Shown: positions 40,567 through 50,130 of the stretch, piece after piece
Numbering within the stretch: position 1 is the first letter of the stretch
How the letters are laid out: each line of letters starts with the position of its first letter
Assembly (NCBI RefSeq): GCF_000719865.1
Contig: NZ_JOID01000021.1
Span: 46,507 to 110,506, forward strand
Length of the DNA stretch: 64,000 bases
DNA from: Streptomyces albus subsp. albus
GTDB taxonomy: Bacteria; Actinomycetota; Actinomycetes; Streptomycetales; Streptomycetaceae
Reading direction: 5' to 3'
Position numbers and translations under genes: made by a program
The notes under the pieces: model-generated
Told to the model about the DNA's origin: nothing
The model's database searches: none
The model's input: only the letters and a program-made list of their open reading frames with translations

Positions 40567-42554
40567 TCCGCGACCTCCCCCAACAGACCCTGAATCTCCG
40601 TCTCCAGTGCCTTCAACTCCGCATCGATCTCCGCCAACGGCCGCGGCGGCTTGTACACATAGAAGTGCCGTGTAAACGGGATCTCGTACCCGATCTTCGT
40701 CTTGCTGTGGTCGATCCACGCGTCCGGCACGTGCGGATGGACCTCCCGCTTCAGGTACTCCTCGACGTCCTCGCCCAGCGGCACATTCTCGTAGTCCCGC
40801 AGCTCCGGGTCCGGTTCGGTCTGGCCCTTGATGAGCTGGACCTCGCCCTCCGGGTCCCGGACGCCGATGACCTCCCGCAGCGCCTTATTGAACGGTGCGC
40901 CCGTGGGCCACGTCCCGCCGGCCTGGACCACCGCGTCCTTCAGCGCGAGCCAAGCCTCCTGCTTCGTACTCCAGCCCGTACCCATCAGGGACTCGAAGGC
41001 GTCCGCCAGGGCCGCCGCCTGCGGCAGCTTCTGGATCGGCTTCGATGCCTCCAGCGCCGTCAGCGTCTCCTCCGTCACCTCGAAGCGCAGCTTCAGCGGG
41101 CGTTCCACCGTGATCCGCTGGTAGCCGAAGTCCTCGTTGGCGAAGACCTTCACCTTGCCGTGCAGCGGGTGCTCCGGGTCGTCCCGCACCGCCAGGGCCT
41201 CGCCGTACAGCTTGACCACCGTCGCGATGTGGTCCTTACCCAGTTGCTTGCGCTTGTCGCCGAGCGACTTGCGCATCTTCTGCCACTGGTCGCGGGCGTC
41301 CAGGAGCACGACCTTGCCCTTGTGGTCCGGGCTCTTGCGGTTGGTCAGGATCCAGAAGTACGTGGAGATGCCGGTGTTGTAGAAGAGCTGGTCCGGGAGG
41401 GCGACGATGCCCTCCAGCCAGTCGTTCTCCAGGATCCAGCGGCGGATCTCCGACTCGCCGGAGCCCGCCGCGCCCGTGAAGAGCGGCGAGCCGTTGAAGA
41501 CGATCGCCAGGCGCGAGCCGCCCCCGCCGTTCACGTCCACCGGCTTCATCTTGTCGATCATGTGCTGGAGGAACAGCAGCGAGCCGTCGTTGATGCGCGG
41601 CAGCCCCGCCCCGAAGCGGCCGGCCTCGCCGAGCGACCTGTGCTCGGCCTCGACCTCCTCCTTGACCTTCTTCCACTCCACGCCGAACGGCGGGTTGGCC
41701 AGCATGTAGTCGAAGGTCTTGCGCTTGTGGCCGTCGTCGGAGAAGGAGTTGCCGAAGGCGATGTTCTCCGGGTCCTGGCCCTTGATCATGAGGTCGGACC
41801 GGCAGATCGCCCACGACTCGGGGTTGAGCTCCTGCCCGTACACCTCCACCGTGGCGTCCGGGTTGAGCTCCTTGATGAGGTCGTCCATCGCGGAGAGCAT
41901 GCCGCCCGTGCCGCAGGCCGGGTCGAGCACCGTGCGGACGGCGCCGGGGAGTTGGAGGCCGTCGCCGTCCGGGGCGACGAGTAGCCGCACCATGAGCTGG
42001 ATGACCTCGCGCGGGGTGAAGTGCTCACCGGCCGTCTCGTTCGACTGCTCGGCGAAGCGGCGGATCAGCTCTTCGAAGATGTAACCCATGTTGTGGTTGG
42101 GCACGATCTCCGGGCGCAGGTCCAGGTCCGTGAACTTGCCGATGACCTGGTAGAGCAGCCCCGCGCTGTCCAACCGCTTGATCTGCTGCGCGAACTCGAA
42201 GCGCTCCAGCACGCCCCGCGCGTTGTCGGAGTACTCCGCCACGTACACCTGGAGGTTCTTCGCCGCGTTCTGCGGGTCGGCGGCGATCTTCTTCAGGGTG
42301 AGGCCGGACTTGTTGTAGAAGGAGTGGCCAGCGGCCCGGCGCAGGAAGCGGTCCGGGTCGATGTCGGTGTCCTTGTACTGCTCCGCCAGCTCCGCGACCT
42401 TCTCGCGCGTGGGCTCCAGCACGCACTCCAGGCGCCGCAGCACCGTGAACGGCAGGATGACCTTGCCGTAGTCGGACTGCTTGTAGTCCCCCCGCAGGAG
42501 GTCCGCGACGGACCACGCGTGGTTCGCCATCTCCGTGTGCTTACTGCTGTTCAC
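40563..42554 (-). CDS. hsdM: Type I restriction-modification methyltransferase subunit (HsdM)
   Basis: A 663-aa N6-adenine methyltransferase. N-terminal HsdM helical domain (HAWSVADLLRGDYKQSDYGKVILPFTVLRRLECVL), then TAGEHFTPREVIQLMVRLL, VLDPACGTGGM (SAM motif I) and MLANPPFGVEW (catalytic NPPF). C-terminal KTKIGYEIPFTRHFYVYKPPRPLAEIDAELKALE is the usual HsdS-contacting tail. I choose GTG 42554 (VNSSKHTEMANHAWS). It is the first gene of hsdM-hsdS-hsdR, all joined by 4-nt overlaps. Confidence 0.95.
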   Translation of the reverse strand: MNSSKHTEMANHAWSVADLLRGDYKQSDYGKVILPFTVLRRLECVLEPTREKVAELAEQYKDTDIDPDRFLRRAAGHSFYNKSGLTLKKIAADPQNAAKNLQVYVAEYSDNARGVLERFEFAQQIKRLDSAGLLYQVIGKFTDLDLRPEIVPNHNMGYIFEELIRRFAEQSNETAGEHFTPREVIQLMVRLLVAPDGDGLQLPGAVRTVLDPACGTGGMLSAMDDLIKELNPDATVEVYGQELNPESWAICRSDLMIKGQDPENIAFGNSFSDDGHKRKTFDYMLANPPFGVEWKKVKEEVEAEHRSLGEAGRFGAGLPRINDGSLLFLQHMIDKMKPVDVNGGGGSRLAIVFNGSPLFTGAAGSGESEIRRWILENDWLEGIVALPDQLFYNTGISTYFWILTNRKSPDHKGKVVLLDARDQWQKMRKSLGDKRKQLGKDHIATVVKLYGEALAVRDDPEHPLHGKVKVFANEDFGYQRITVERPLKLRFEVTEETLTALEASKPIQKLPQAAALADAFESLMGTGWSTKQEAWLALKDAVVQAGGTWPTGAPFNKALREVIGVRDPEGEVQLIKGQTEPDPELRDYENVPLGEDVEEYLKREVHPHVPDAWIDHSKTKIGYEIPFTRHFYVYKPPRPLAEIDAELKALETEIQGLLGEVAE

Positions 42555-42673
42555 CTGGATCCCGAGTTCCTTCCCGAATGTTCTGTCCCGCTGTCCCGCC
42601 CCACCGCGCCGCCGGGTGGCCGGCCGGCGCGGATGCCGACAAGTGTGGTCTATGCGGACGAAGGTCCGTATGG

Positions 42674-44974
42674 CTAACGGGAGGATTGGCCGCCCCGCGA
42701 GCGCGCCCCGCCCGGGCCGTCGCCCGTCGTGGTGTCCCGGTCCCGGCTCGCGCCCCCGTTCGGGAGCAGTTGCCCACCGGTCAGGCCGCCCGCCAGCAGC
42801 CGTGCCGTCTCCTCCGCGAGCAGGTTCGCCCGCCGTGCCTCCGCCCGGAGTTCGTGGACGTGCCGGAACGCCTCCCCGTACCGCCGCTGCTCCTCCAGCG
42901 GCAGCAGCGGCACGCGCAGCCGGCCCGGGCTGACCGTCAGGACGGTGCTGCCCGTCGACGCGCCCGCGATGTTCTCCTCCGCGCCGAGGAACCCGGCGAG
43001 GAACCAGGCGTCCAGGCGGGCCGGGTCCGGCCGGAAGAGGTGGACGTGGGGGCCGAGCAGCGCCCCGGCGTCCTCCTCGCCCGCGACCCTGGCCATTGGG
43101 CCGCCCCCGCCCGCGACGGCTCGTACGAGGACGTCCCCGGCGGCGATCACGGGGGCCATGCCGCTGCCGCGCAGCTCCGCCGGGTCGCCGGTGGGGCCGG
43201 AGCCGGTCGCGATGTCCGCGCCGGTGAGGACCGGGCGGGTTTCCGGCTCGCCGCTGCCGCCGTTGCTGTCGGTTCCGTTGTCCGCGCGGCCCCGTGCGGT
43301 GTCCGGTGCGGTGCGGAGGAGGGTGAGCGCGCCGCCGCGGGCGAGGTCGGACGCCGTCGCCGTCCGCCACTCGCGGGCCGTGGCGTCCGCGGCGCTCCAG
43401 TCCTCTCGGCCGGCCGTCCGCGCAAGGGACTTGGCGGCCTGGACGAGGTGGCGGCGCGCGGCGTCGGTCTCCGCCGACAGGGCCGCCGGATCGGCCTCGG
43501 ACCGTGACGCCCGGACGAGCCGGGCCGGGGTCAGGTCGACCACGTCGTCCAGGAGGTCCACCACGCCGGCCGCGTGCGCGACGCCGGGTTCGCCCTCGAA
43601 GGTGTCCGGGCTCTCCGTGAACGCCCGCCAGGCGCCGAGGGCCCGCTCCGTGATCCGGGCCCAGTCCACGGTGGCGGAGCGGCTCCCGCCCCGCGTGCGT
43701 GAGGACGGCGCCGGGCCGCCGCGTCCGGCCGCCGTGGCGGTGCCGGGTGCCGTGCCGGTGGTCATACCCACCGCCGTGCCTGTGCCCGTGCCCGTCACGG
43801 CGCCGGCCGCCGTGTCCACGAACAGCACCGACTTGCGCTCCGGACCGCCCGGTTCGGGCGGTTGCAGCACCCAGATCTGGAGGCCGATGTGCAGCGGCAC
43901 CGACGCCCCGGGCGGCAGCGCGATCACCGCGCGCAGCGCCCCGCTCCGCACCAGCTCGGCCCGTACGCGGCGGCCCGAGGCGCGGCCGGCCACGGCGGGC
44001 GGGAGGAGCAGGACGGCGTGGCCGCCGGGCGCCAGGTGGGCGAGCGCGTGCTGCACCCAGGCCAGCTCCGGCTCGGCGCGGGGCGGCACGCCGTACGCCC
44101 AGCGCGGGTCGTACGCCAGCTCGTCGTGGCCCCAGTCCCGGTCGCCGTACGGCGGGTTGCAGAGCACCGCGTCGGCGGTGAGGCCGGGGAAGGCGTCGGC
44201 GCGGAGGCTGTCGGCGGCGCGCACGGTGACCTCGGCCTCCGGTGCCGTCAGCCGCAGGCTCACGGCACTGCGCCGGGCCTGCACGGGCAGCGCGTCCTGG
44301 CCGTACAGCTCGCGGGCGCCTTGGCGGGCGGCGGCGGCGAGGAGGGTACCGCTGCCGCAGGCCGGGTCGAGGACGCGGGCCGGGGTGCCGGGGAGCAGGC
44401 GGGCCAGCAGGTCGGCGAGCGGTTCGGGGGTGCGGTAGGCGCCGGAGGCGGCGCTGTCCTCCAACTCCCGCTCGGCGAGCACGGCCAGGGCGGCCTGGCC
44501 GCCCTCGTCGCGTACGCAGGTGTACAGGGCGCGCAGCACCGCCGCGTCGCCCGGCGCGAAGCGGACCGGGGCGCCGGCGGTCGGCACGGCTTCCCCGGCC
44601 GGCGAAGCCGCGTCGTGCTGCGCGCGGGTGGCGAGATCCGCGTCCGGCAGCCGTGTCGCGGCGGTCAGTTCGTCCGGTGAGCAGCCGGCCGCGGCGAGGA
44701 CGAGGAGCAGGAGGTCCGGCGTGCCGCCGCCGGCCGGCGGGCGGAGGCGGAGGGCCGTACGGAGTTCCTCGGACGGGCTCGCCGCCGAGGCGTGGCCGCG
44801 CGCGGCCAGCCAGGCGCGCACGGACTCCAGGTCGTACAGCGGGCTGCTGTCCGTGCCGCCGGACGGCGCCGGGAAATCGTCGTGCCGGCGGCGCCAGTTG
44901 CTGACCGTGGCGCGCGTGACCCCCGCGATGCGGGAGATCTCGGCGGCGGTCACCTGGGCGGATGGCGGGGGCAT
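42674..44974 (-). CDS. N6-adenine DNA methylase with N-terminal helix-turn-helix and C-terminal recognition-like domain
   Basis: A 766-aa protein. Residues 5-50 form a helix-turn-helix (VTAAEISRIAGVTRATVSNWRRRHDDFP). The methylase core has SGAYRTPEPLADLL, VLDPACGSGTLLAAAA (motif I) and AVLCNPPYGDRDWGHDEL (NPPY). Low-complexity Thr/Gly linkers interrupt the middle. The end (DAWFLAGFLGAEENIAGASTGSTVLTVSPGRLRVPLLPLEEQRRYGEAFRHVHEL) resembles half of an HsdS target-recognition domain. It therefore looks like a self-contained HsdM-S fusion without a nuclease. ATG 44974 is chosen; a TTG at 45013 is possible. It is 119 bp upstream of hsdM and divergent from the DndB-like gene. Confidence 0.85.
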   Translation of the reverse strand: MPPPSAQVTAAEISRIAGVTRATVSNWRRRHDDFPAPSGGTDSSPLYDLESVRAWLAARGHASAASPSEELRTALRLRPPAGGGTPDLLLLVLAAAGCSPDELTAATRLPDADLATRAQHDAASPAGEAVPTAGAPVRFAPGDAAVLRALYTCVRDEGGQAALAVLAERELEDSAASGAYRTPEPLADLLARLLPGTPARVLDPACGSGTLLAAAARQGARELYGQDALPVQARRSAVSLRLTAPEAEVTVRAADSLRADAFPGLTADAVLCNPPYGDRDWGHDELAYDPRWAYGVPPRAEPELAWVQHALAHLAPGGHAVLLLPPAVAGRASGRRVRAELVRSGALRAVIALPPGASVPLHIGLQIWVLQPPEPGGPERKSVLFVDTAAGAVTGTGTGTAVGMTTGTAPGTATAAGRGGPAPSSRTRGGSRSATVDWARITERALGAWRAFTESPDTFEGEPGVAHAAGVVDLLDDVVDLTPARLVRASRSEADPAALSAETDAARRHLVQAAKSLARTAGREDWSAADATAREWRTATASDLARGGALTLLRTAPDTARGRADNGTDSNGGSGEPETRPVLTGADIATGSGPTGDPAELRGSGMAPVIAAGDVLVRAVAGGGGPMARVAGEEDAGALLGPHVHLFRPDPARLDAWFLAGFLGAEENIAGASTGSTVLTVSPGRLRVPLLPLEEQRRYGEAFRHVHELRAEARRANLLAEETARLLAGGLTGGQLLPNGGASRDRDTTTGDGPGGARSRGGQSSR

Positions 44975-45024
44975 GGGCGGAGTCCTGGGCCTCTCGGGAG
45001 GGAACGTCAACAACCTATAGCACT

Positions 45025-45050
45025 CGTCAAATCTGTCAAACCGTTTGACG
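45025..45050. promoter_or_regulatory. GTCAAA/TTTGAC palindromic operator in the methylase-DndB-like divergent promoter
   Basis: GTCAAA-CCG-TTTGAC (45035-45049) is a perfect inverted repeat. A further CGTCAAA at 45025 makes a 7-bp match to the TTTGACG at 45044-45050. TTGACA (minus strand) and TTGACG (plus strand) within these arms would serve as -35 boxes for both genes. Binding there would shut off both. The methylase helix-turn-helix and the DndB-like protein are candidate ligands. Confidence 0.55.
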
Positions 45051-45194
45051 ATGCTTTCACTGACATGCTTACCTGTGAATGCTTCCGCTCTCGACGGGTG
45101 GGAGTGACACCCCCGCCGTGGCCGCGACCGGCACGCCGGGGCATCACCGCGGGCACCGCCCGTGCCCGCTCACCGCACTCCGGGGGGATTCGCC

Positions 45195-46421
45195 ATGAGC
45201 CCGACCATGCTGACCGGCGTCGTCGAGGGAACCCAGCTCACCGTCATGCCGTTCCGTGACGACGCCGTCGTCGGGACGATGTCCGTGCCCGCGCTCGTCC
45301 AGCTCGTGCCGTCGCCGCGCACCGAGGAGGACCCCAGGAGGCTGAAGACCGCCTCCGGCCTGGTGCGCCGCCACGCCGAACTGCGGGCGACCGTGCAGCG
45401 GACGCTGAAGTCGTCCCAGAAGGGCAGGAACGTCCGGCCGTACGCCGAGTACATCGCCGCCGGGCTCAAGGGCGAACTCGGCGCCGCCTGGTCCACACCG
45501 CCCATCACCCTGTGGCACGCCGGGCCGCTCGCCGCCATCAGCGACGAACTCGTGCCGGGCAGCGGCCTGCGCACCCTCACCATCGCGCCCGGCACCATGG
45601 TCGTGGCCATCGACGGCGAGACGCAGACCGCCGCCTGGCACGACCTCTACGACGACCCCGAGCCGTACGGCCTGACGTACCCCGAACTCGCCCGCGTGCG
45701 TGTCGCGTTCGAGCTCTACGCCGACCTCGCCCCGGCCGACGCGCGGCAGATCTTCTACGACCGCAACGTGCGGGGCGTTGCCGTCGCCAAGAACCTGGCC
45801 ATGTCGATGGACCAGCGGGACTTCGGCACCCGGCTCGCGCACCGGGTCGCCGACTCCGTCAAGGTCGACATCGACGGGCAGCCGGTGCCCTTCGGGCGGC
45901 TGGTCAACTCCAGCAAGCGGCAGACCGCGGCTGGTGACCGCGAGGTCGTCACGCTCTCCGCGCTGCGCGCCCTCGTCGTCACCGCCGTCTACGGGCGGAG
46001 CGGCCTCACTCGCTCCGCCGAGTCGGTGCATGAGGACGAACTGCCCGCCGGTGCCCGGCCCGAGGAGGTCGAGGGCTTCGTCGTGCCGCTGCTGGCGCGG
46101 TTGATCTCCGAGCGCTTCCCCGCTTTCGCGAGCCGCAGCGCGCTCACCGCCCCGGCCGTTCTCGCCGGGGTGGGGATCGCCGCCCACCACACCACGCCGT
46201 GGAGCGAGGCGGCCTCCCGCATCGGCCCCGAAGACCTGGACCGCCTGCTCGGCGGCATCCGCTGGGAGCGGGAGGCGGCGTACTGGGACGGCGTCGCCGC
46301 CAAGACCGGCGCCTCCGGCCGCCTCAACTTCAGCGGCGGCGTCAAGGACTCCGGCGGCCGCGTGGCCGACGCGATCCTCTACCCGGCCACGGAGACCGGA
46401 CGGAAAATCCGCGGACTCTGA
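45195..46421 (+). CDS. DndB/DGQHR-like protein
   Basis: A 408-aa protein. TIAPGTMVVAIDGETQTAAWHDLYD aligns with the DGQHR signature region, although the motif itself is DGETQT here. FYDRNVRGVAVAKNLAMSMDQRD corresponds to the conserved block that follows in DndB relatives. DndB is the regulator of DNA phosphorothioation, but no dndACDE or ssp genes are in the window. Homologues also occur near methylases. ATG 45195 has GGGGGG seven bases upstream. Shares a palindromic promoter region with the solitary methylase; a regulatory or sensing role in the restriction island is inferred. Confidence 0.68.
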   Translation: MSPTMLTGVVEGTQLTVMPFRDDAVVGTMSVPALVQLVPSPRTEEDPRRLKTASGLVRRHAELRATVQRTLKSSQKGRNVRPYAEYIAAGLKGELGAAWSTPPITLWHAGPLAAISDELVPGSGLRTLTIAPGTMVVAIDGETQTAAWHDLYDDPEPYGLTYPELARVRVAFELYADLAPADARQIFYDRNVRGVAVAKNLAMSMDQRDFGTRLAHRVADSVKVDIDGQPVPFGRLVNSSKRQTAAGDREVVTLSALRALVVTAVYGRSGLTRSAESVHEDELPAGARPEEVEGFVVPLLARLISERFPAFASRSALTAPAVLAGVGIAAHHTTPWSEAASRIGPEDLDRLLGGIRWEREAAYWDGVAAKTGASGRLNFSGGVKDSGGRVADAILYPATETGRKIRGL

Positions 46422-46677
46422 GAAGCCGCGCGGCACCCTCTCTCCGCAGGTCACAGCGAGTCAAAGAGGGGCGGTGACACGCCGCGCGCCGACGAGCCCG
46501 GCAGAGGCTCGGCCCGTAGTGCGCACGCACCAGGACGCGTGCGTGGCTGGTCCCGGCGCACCAGGGGAGGACGGCGCCGGGGGACGATGTCCGGCGGGGG
46601 CGCCGGAGGGGAGTGTGGGTGGTGCGCGGGTCTCGCGCATTCCCCACTGCCCCAACGGTGTCTGGAGTGACCGACAC

Positions 46678-48096
46678 GTGGCGTTAACCCTTTCCTCTTC
46701 CCCATCCCATTCCTCTTCCCCCGTCCGCGTCGGCAGACCGGCGATCGCCGCTCTCGGCGTCCTGGCGCTCGCCCTCGGCACCCTGCAGTCCGTGGTGGAG
46801 CCCGCTCTTCCGCTGCTGCAACGCGAGCTGGGGGTCAGTCCCGCCGAAGGGGCCCTGGTCGGCAACGCGTTACTCGTCACCGGTGCGGTCGTCACGCCCC
46901 TCGCCGGCAAACTCGGCGACCGTTACGGCGGACGGCGGGTGCTGGTCCGGCTGATGGCCGTGGTCTCGGCCGGTGGCCTGCTGGCCGGTCTGGCGCCGAA
47001 CCTGCCGGTGCTGCTGCTCGGTCAGGTGCTGCAGGGCGTCATGGTGGGCGTGCTGCCCCTCTCCTTCATCCTGGTGCGCAAGCACCTCACGGTGAGAGAG
47101 TCGCAGGTGGCGATCGGGGTGGTCCTCGCGCTGTTCTCGGGCGGCAGCATCGTGGGCACGCTGGTTGCCGGGCCGATCGCGGAAAGCCTGTCCTGGCACG
47201 GGATGTTCGTGCTGCCGACGATCGCGATCGTCGCGTCGACGCTCGCTGTGGCGCGGCTGATGCCGCACGACCCGCCGGTCCGGCCGGACGAGGACGGGAT
47301 CGACTGGGCCGGCGCGGTGCTGCTGAGCGGCACGCTCCTCGCGTTGATGCTCGGGCTCGTGACGGTGACGAGCGCCGGCCTGCCGCCGCTCGCGCTCGCC
47401 GGTATCGGGGCGGTCGTGGCGGGCCTCGCGGCCGGGTGGGTCGTCGTCGAGCGCCGGGCGGCCTCGCCGATGGTCGATCTGCGCATGCTGGCGAGGCCGG
47501 CGATGTGGAGTGCGTGCGTGTTCACCCTCGTCATCACCACCAGTGCCGGGATGGTGCTCCTCCTGCTTCCGCAACTGTTCGCGGCACCGGCCGACGGGTA
47601 CGGCTTCGGAGCCGGCACGACCGAGATCGGGCTGTTCCTGCTGCCCGGCGCCATCGCCGGGGCCGTCAGCGATTCGGTCGGCGGTCTCGCGGCGCGGCGC
47701 TTCGGTCCGCGCGCCGTGGTCGTCGCGGGCACCGTCGTCACGGCGGGCACGCTGCTCGCCCTGGCATCGCTGCACAGCGCGGCCTGGCAGCTCGTCCTCG
47801 CCAAGACGCTGACCGCGTTCGCCGCGGGCGCCGCCACGACGGCGCTGCTCGCCGGCACCGCCACCGCCGTCGAGGCCGGGCACACCGGCGTCGTCACCGG
47901 CCTGCTCGTGGTGACCCGCGTGATCGGCTTCGCCCTGGGCGTCCAGATCGGCGGCGCGATACTCGCCGCCGGGACCGACCCGGTGACGGGTCTGCCGGGC
48001 GAACCGGCCTTCGTCACGGGGTTCCTCACCGCCGGCCTCGTCGCCGCACTGTCCCTGCTCGTTGTCCGTATCACCAGGAAGGGGGCCCGGGCATGA
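46678..48096 (+). CDS. MFS drug exporter (DHA2/EmrB-like), two TTA codons
   Basis: A 472-aa membrane protein with about 13-14 hydrophobic segments and the MFS motif A (GKLGDRYGGRRVLVR). Proton-driven efflux of small molecules is the family activity. Codon 3 (46684-46686) and a codon near residue 65 (46870-46872, in VGNALLVTG) are both TTA, so the gene is probably bldA-dependent. GTG 46678 has GGAG ten bases upstream. The stop overlaps an FAD monooxygenase start (ATGA), which suggests the pair protects against, or processes, one compound. Confidence 0.87.
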   Translation: MALTLSSSPSHSSSPVRVGRPAIAALGVLALALGTLQSVVEPALPLLQRELGVSPAEGALVGNALLVTGAVVTPLAGKLGDRYGGRRVLVRLMAVVSAGGLLAGLAPNLPVLLLGQVLQGVMVGVLPLSFILVRKHLTVRESQVAIGVVLALFSGGSIVGTLVAGPIAESLSWHGMFVLPTIAIVASTLAVARLMPHDPPVRPDEDGIDWAGAVLLSGTLLALMLGLVTVTSAGLPPLALAGIGAVVAGLAAGWVVVERRAASPMVDLRMLARPAMWSACVFTLVITTSAGMVLLLLPQLFAAPADGYGFGAGTTEIGLFLLPGAIAGAVSDSVGGLAARRFGPRAVVVAGTVVTAGTLLALASLHSAAWQLVLAKTLTAFAAGAATTALLAGTATAVEAGHTGVVTGLLVVTRVIGFALGVQIGGAILAAGTDPVTGLPGEPAFVTGFLTAGLVAALSLLVVRITRKGARA

Positions 48097-49322
48097 CGAC
48101 GCGTACGGGGCTGACGATGGATGCTGGGACGTCCGGGAAGCGCAGGGTTCTGGTCTCCGGGGCCGGTATCTCCGGACCCGCGCTGGCCTACTGGCTGCAC
48201 CGGTCCGGATGCGCGGTGACCGTGGTGGAGAAGGCGGGAGCACCGCGCCACGGCGGCTACCCGATCGACATCCGCGGTACCGCGACGGAGGTGGTCCGGC
48301 GGATGGGGATCCTGCCGCGACTTCGGGACGCGCACATCGCCTCGCGCCGCTTCACCTTCCTCGACGCCGACGGCGGTGAAGTCGCCTCGGTCGACCCGCG
48401 CGCCCTCGCCGGCGGTGCCGGGGGACAGGACCTGGAGGTGCGCCGCGGAGATCTGGCCGCCCTTCTCCACGCCTTGGTGCGCGACGACGTGGAATTCCTG
48501 TTCGACGACTCCGTCGACACCCTCGACCAGCACGGACAAGGGCTCGACGTGACGTTCCGCAGCGGTCGGCAGCGCACGTTCGACCTGGTGGTCGGGGCCG
48601 ACGGTATGCACTCGCAGACCCGGGAGTCCGTCTTCGGCCCCGAGGAACGGTTCCACCGCTACCTCGGCTACTGCTTCGCCGTCTTCACCATGCCGAACAC
48701 CTTCGGTCTCTCCCGCGAACTCGTGATGTGGAACACCCCCGGGAAGGCCGCGGCCCTCTACGCCGCCGGGGACGACGACGAGGAACTGCACGCCTTCCTG
48801 AACTTCCACCAGCCGGAAGCGCCGCTCGGAGCACTCCGCGACCCGAGCGCCCAACGGGAACTGGTCGCCAGGGTCTATGCGGGCGCGGGATGGGAGGTCC
48901 CCGGAATGGTCAAGGCCCTGCGCGACGCGGACGACCTGTTCTGCGACACGGCCGCCCAGATCTGGATGCCCCGTTGGTCCAGCGGCCGCGTCGTGCTGGT
49001 CGGCGACGCCGCGTACGCGCCCTCGTTCCTCACCGGGCAGGGCACGAGCCTCGCGCTGGCCGGCGCCTACATGCTCGCCCACGCCCTGGCCACGCACCGG
49101 GACCACACGGCGGCGTTCACGGCCTACGAACGCGGCGTCCGCGAGTTCGTCGCCCTGAACCAGGCACTGGTCGGCAAGGGCGCGGCCACGCTCTTCCCCG
49201 TCACGGCGCGGGACCTGGAGCAGCGCAACGCCATGCTGCGCGACCTCGTCACCCTGCCCGCCGCACCGGCGCCGCCGGCCCACTCGGCGCTCGTGCTGCC
49301 GGAGTTCGCCCCCGTGCCCTGA
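48093..49322 (+). CDS. FAD-dependent monooxygenase (PHBH/TetX-like)
   Basis: A 409-aa class A flavoprotein. RVLVSGAGISGPALAYWLHRSG (GxGxxG FAD-binding), LVVGADGMHSQTRESVFG (DG motif) and GRVVLVGDAAYAPSFLTGQGTSLALAGAYML (GD motif) are all intact. These enzymes hydroxylate aromatic or polyketide substrates with NAD(P)H and oxygen; TetX-type members inactivate tetracyclines. Coupled to the MFS exporter by a four-base overlap. Substrate not predictable. Confidence 0.88.
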   Translation: MTTRTGLTMDAGTSGKRRVLVSGAGISGPALAYWLHRSGCAVTVVEKAGAPRHGGYPIDIRGTATEVVRRMGILPRLRDAHIASRRFTFLDADGGEVASVDPRALAGGAGGQDLEVRRGDLAALLHALVRDDVEFLFDDSVDTLDQHGQGLDVTFRSGRQRTFDLVVGADGMHSQTRESVFGPEERFHRYLGYCFAVFTMPNTFGLSRELVMWNTPGKAAALYAAGDDDEELHAFLNFHQPEAPLGALRDPSAQRELVARVYAGAGWEVPGMVKALRDADDLFCDTAAQIWMPRWSSGRVVLVGDAAYAPSFLTGQGTSLALAGAYMLAHALATHRDHTAAFTAYERGVREFVALNQALVGKGAATLFPVTARDLEQRNAMLRDLVTLPAAPAPPAHSALVLPEFAPVP

Positions 49323-49431
49323 CGTGCCGTGAGGTGACGTGAGCACTCGTGAGCCGGTCGCGGAGGTGAGCGCGCGGCCGGCCGCGGGGCCCTGCTGGAG
49401 GGCTCCGGTGCCCGCCTACCGGTTTACCCGC

Positions 49432-50130
49432 CTACCGGCCGGTGCCGGGGCCGCCGTCCGGGCCCGCGTGGGCCAGGCCTGTCCGGTAGGCGATGACGAC
49501 GAGTTGGGCCCGGTCGCGGGCCCCCAGCTTGGTCATGGCGCGCTGCACATGGGCGCGGACGGTGAACGGGCTGAGGAACAGCCGCTCGGCGATCTCCTGG
49601 TTGGACAGGCCGGTCGCGACCAGGGCCACCATCTCGCGTTCGCGCGGGGTGAGCGCGGCGAGCTCTTCGGAGTGGCCCGACGGGGCGGTGCTCGGGTCCG
49701 GTGTGGCCAGGAAACGGGCGACGAGGGAACGGGTGGCGGCGGGGGACAGAAGGGTGTCGCCGTCGGCGATCGTCCGTACCGCGTCCGCCAGTTCCCCGGC
49801 CCCGATGCCCTTGCCGATGAAGCCGCCGGCCCCCGCGCGCAGCGCCTGGGCGACGTACTCGTCGGTCTCGTAGGTGGTGAGGATCAGGATGCGGGTGGCA
49901 CCCAGTTCCGGGTCCGCGCAGATCTCCGAGGTGGCGGTGAGCCCGTCCACCCCGGGCATGCGGATATCCATGATCACGACGTCCGGACGCAGCTCCCGGG
50001 TGAGTCGCACCGCCTCCCTGCCGTCGCCGGCCTCGCCGACCACGGTGATGTCGTCGGCGGTGTCGAGAAGCAACCGGAACGCGCCGCGCAGCAGCGCCTG
50101 ATCGTCGGCGAGCAGCACCCGGAGCGTCAC
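49432..50130 (-). CDS. NarL/LuxR-type response regulator
   Basis: A 232-aa regulator. The receiver domain has DD at 9-10, phospho-acceptor Asp55 in VVIMDIRMPGVDG and Thr/Lys positions in ILTTYETDEYV and GFIGKG. The C-terminal LuxR helix-turn-helix is LTPREREMVALVATGLSNQEIAERLFLSPFTVRAHVQRAMTKLG. It overlaps the sensor kinase stop by four bases. A 12-bp direct repeat (CCCGCCTACCGG at 49411 and 49427) lies at its end. Target genes unknown. Confidence 0.93.
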   Translation of the reverse strand: MTLRVLLADDQALLRGAFRLLLDTADDITVVGEAGDGREAVRLTRELRPDVVIMDIRMPGVDGLTATSEICADPELGATRILILTTYETDEYVAQALRAGAGGFIGKGIGAGELADAVRTIADGDTLLSPAATRSLVARFLATPDPSTAPSGHSEELAALTPREREMVALVATGLSNQEIAERLFLSPFTVRAHVQRAMTKLGARDRAQLVVIAYRTGLAHAGPDGGPGTGR

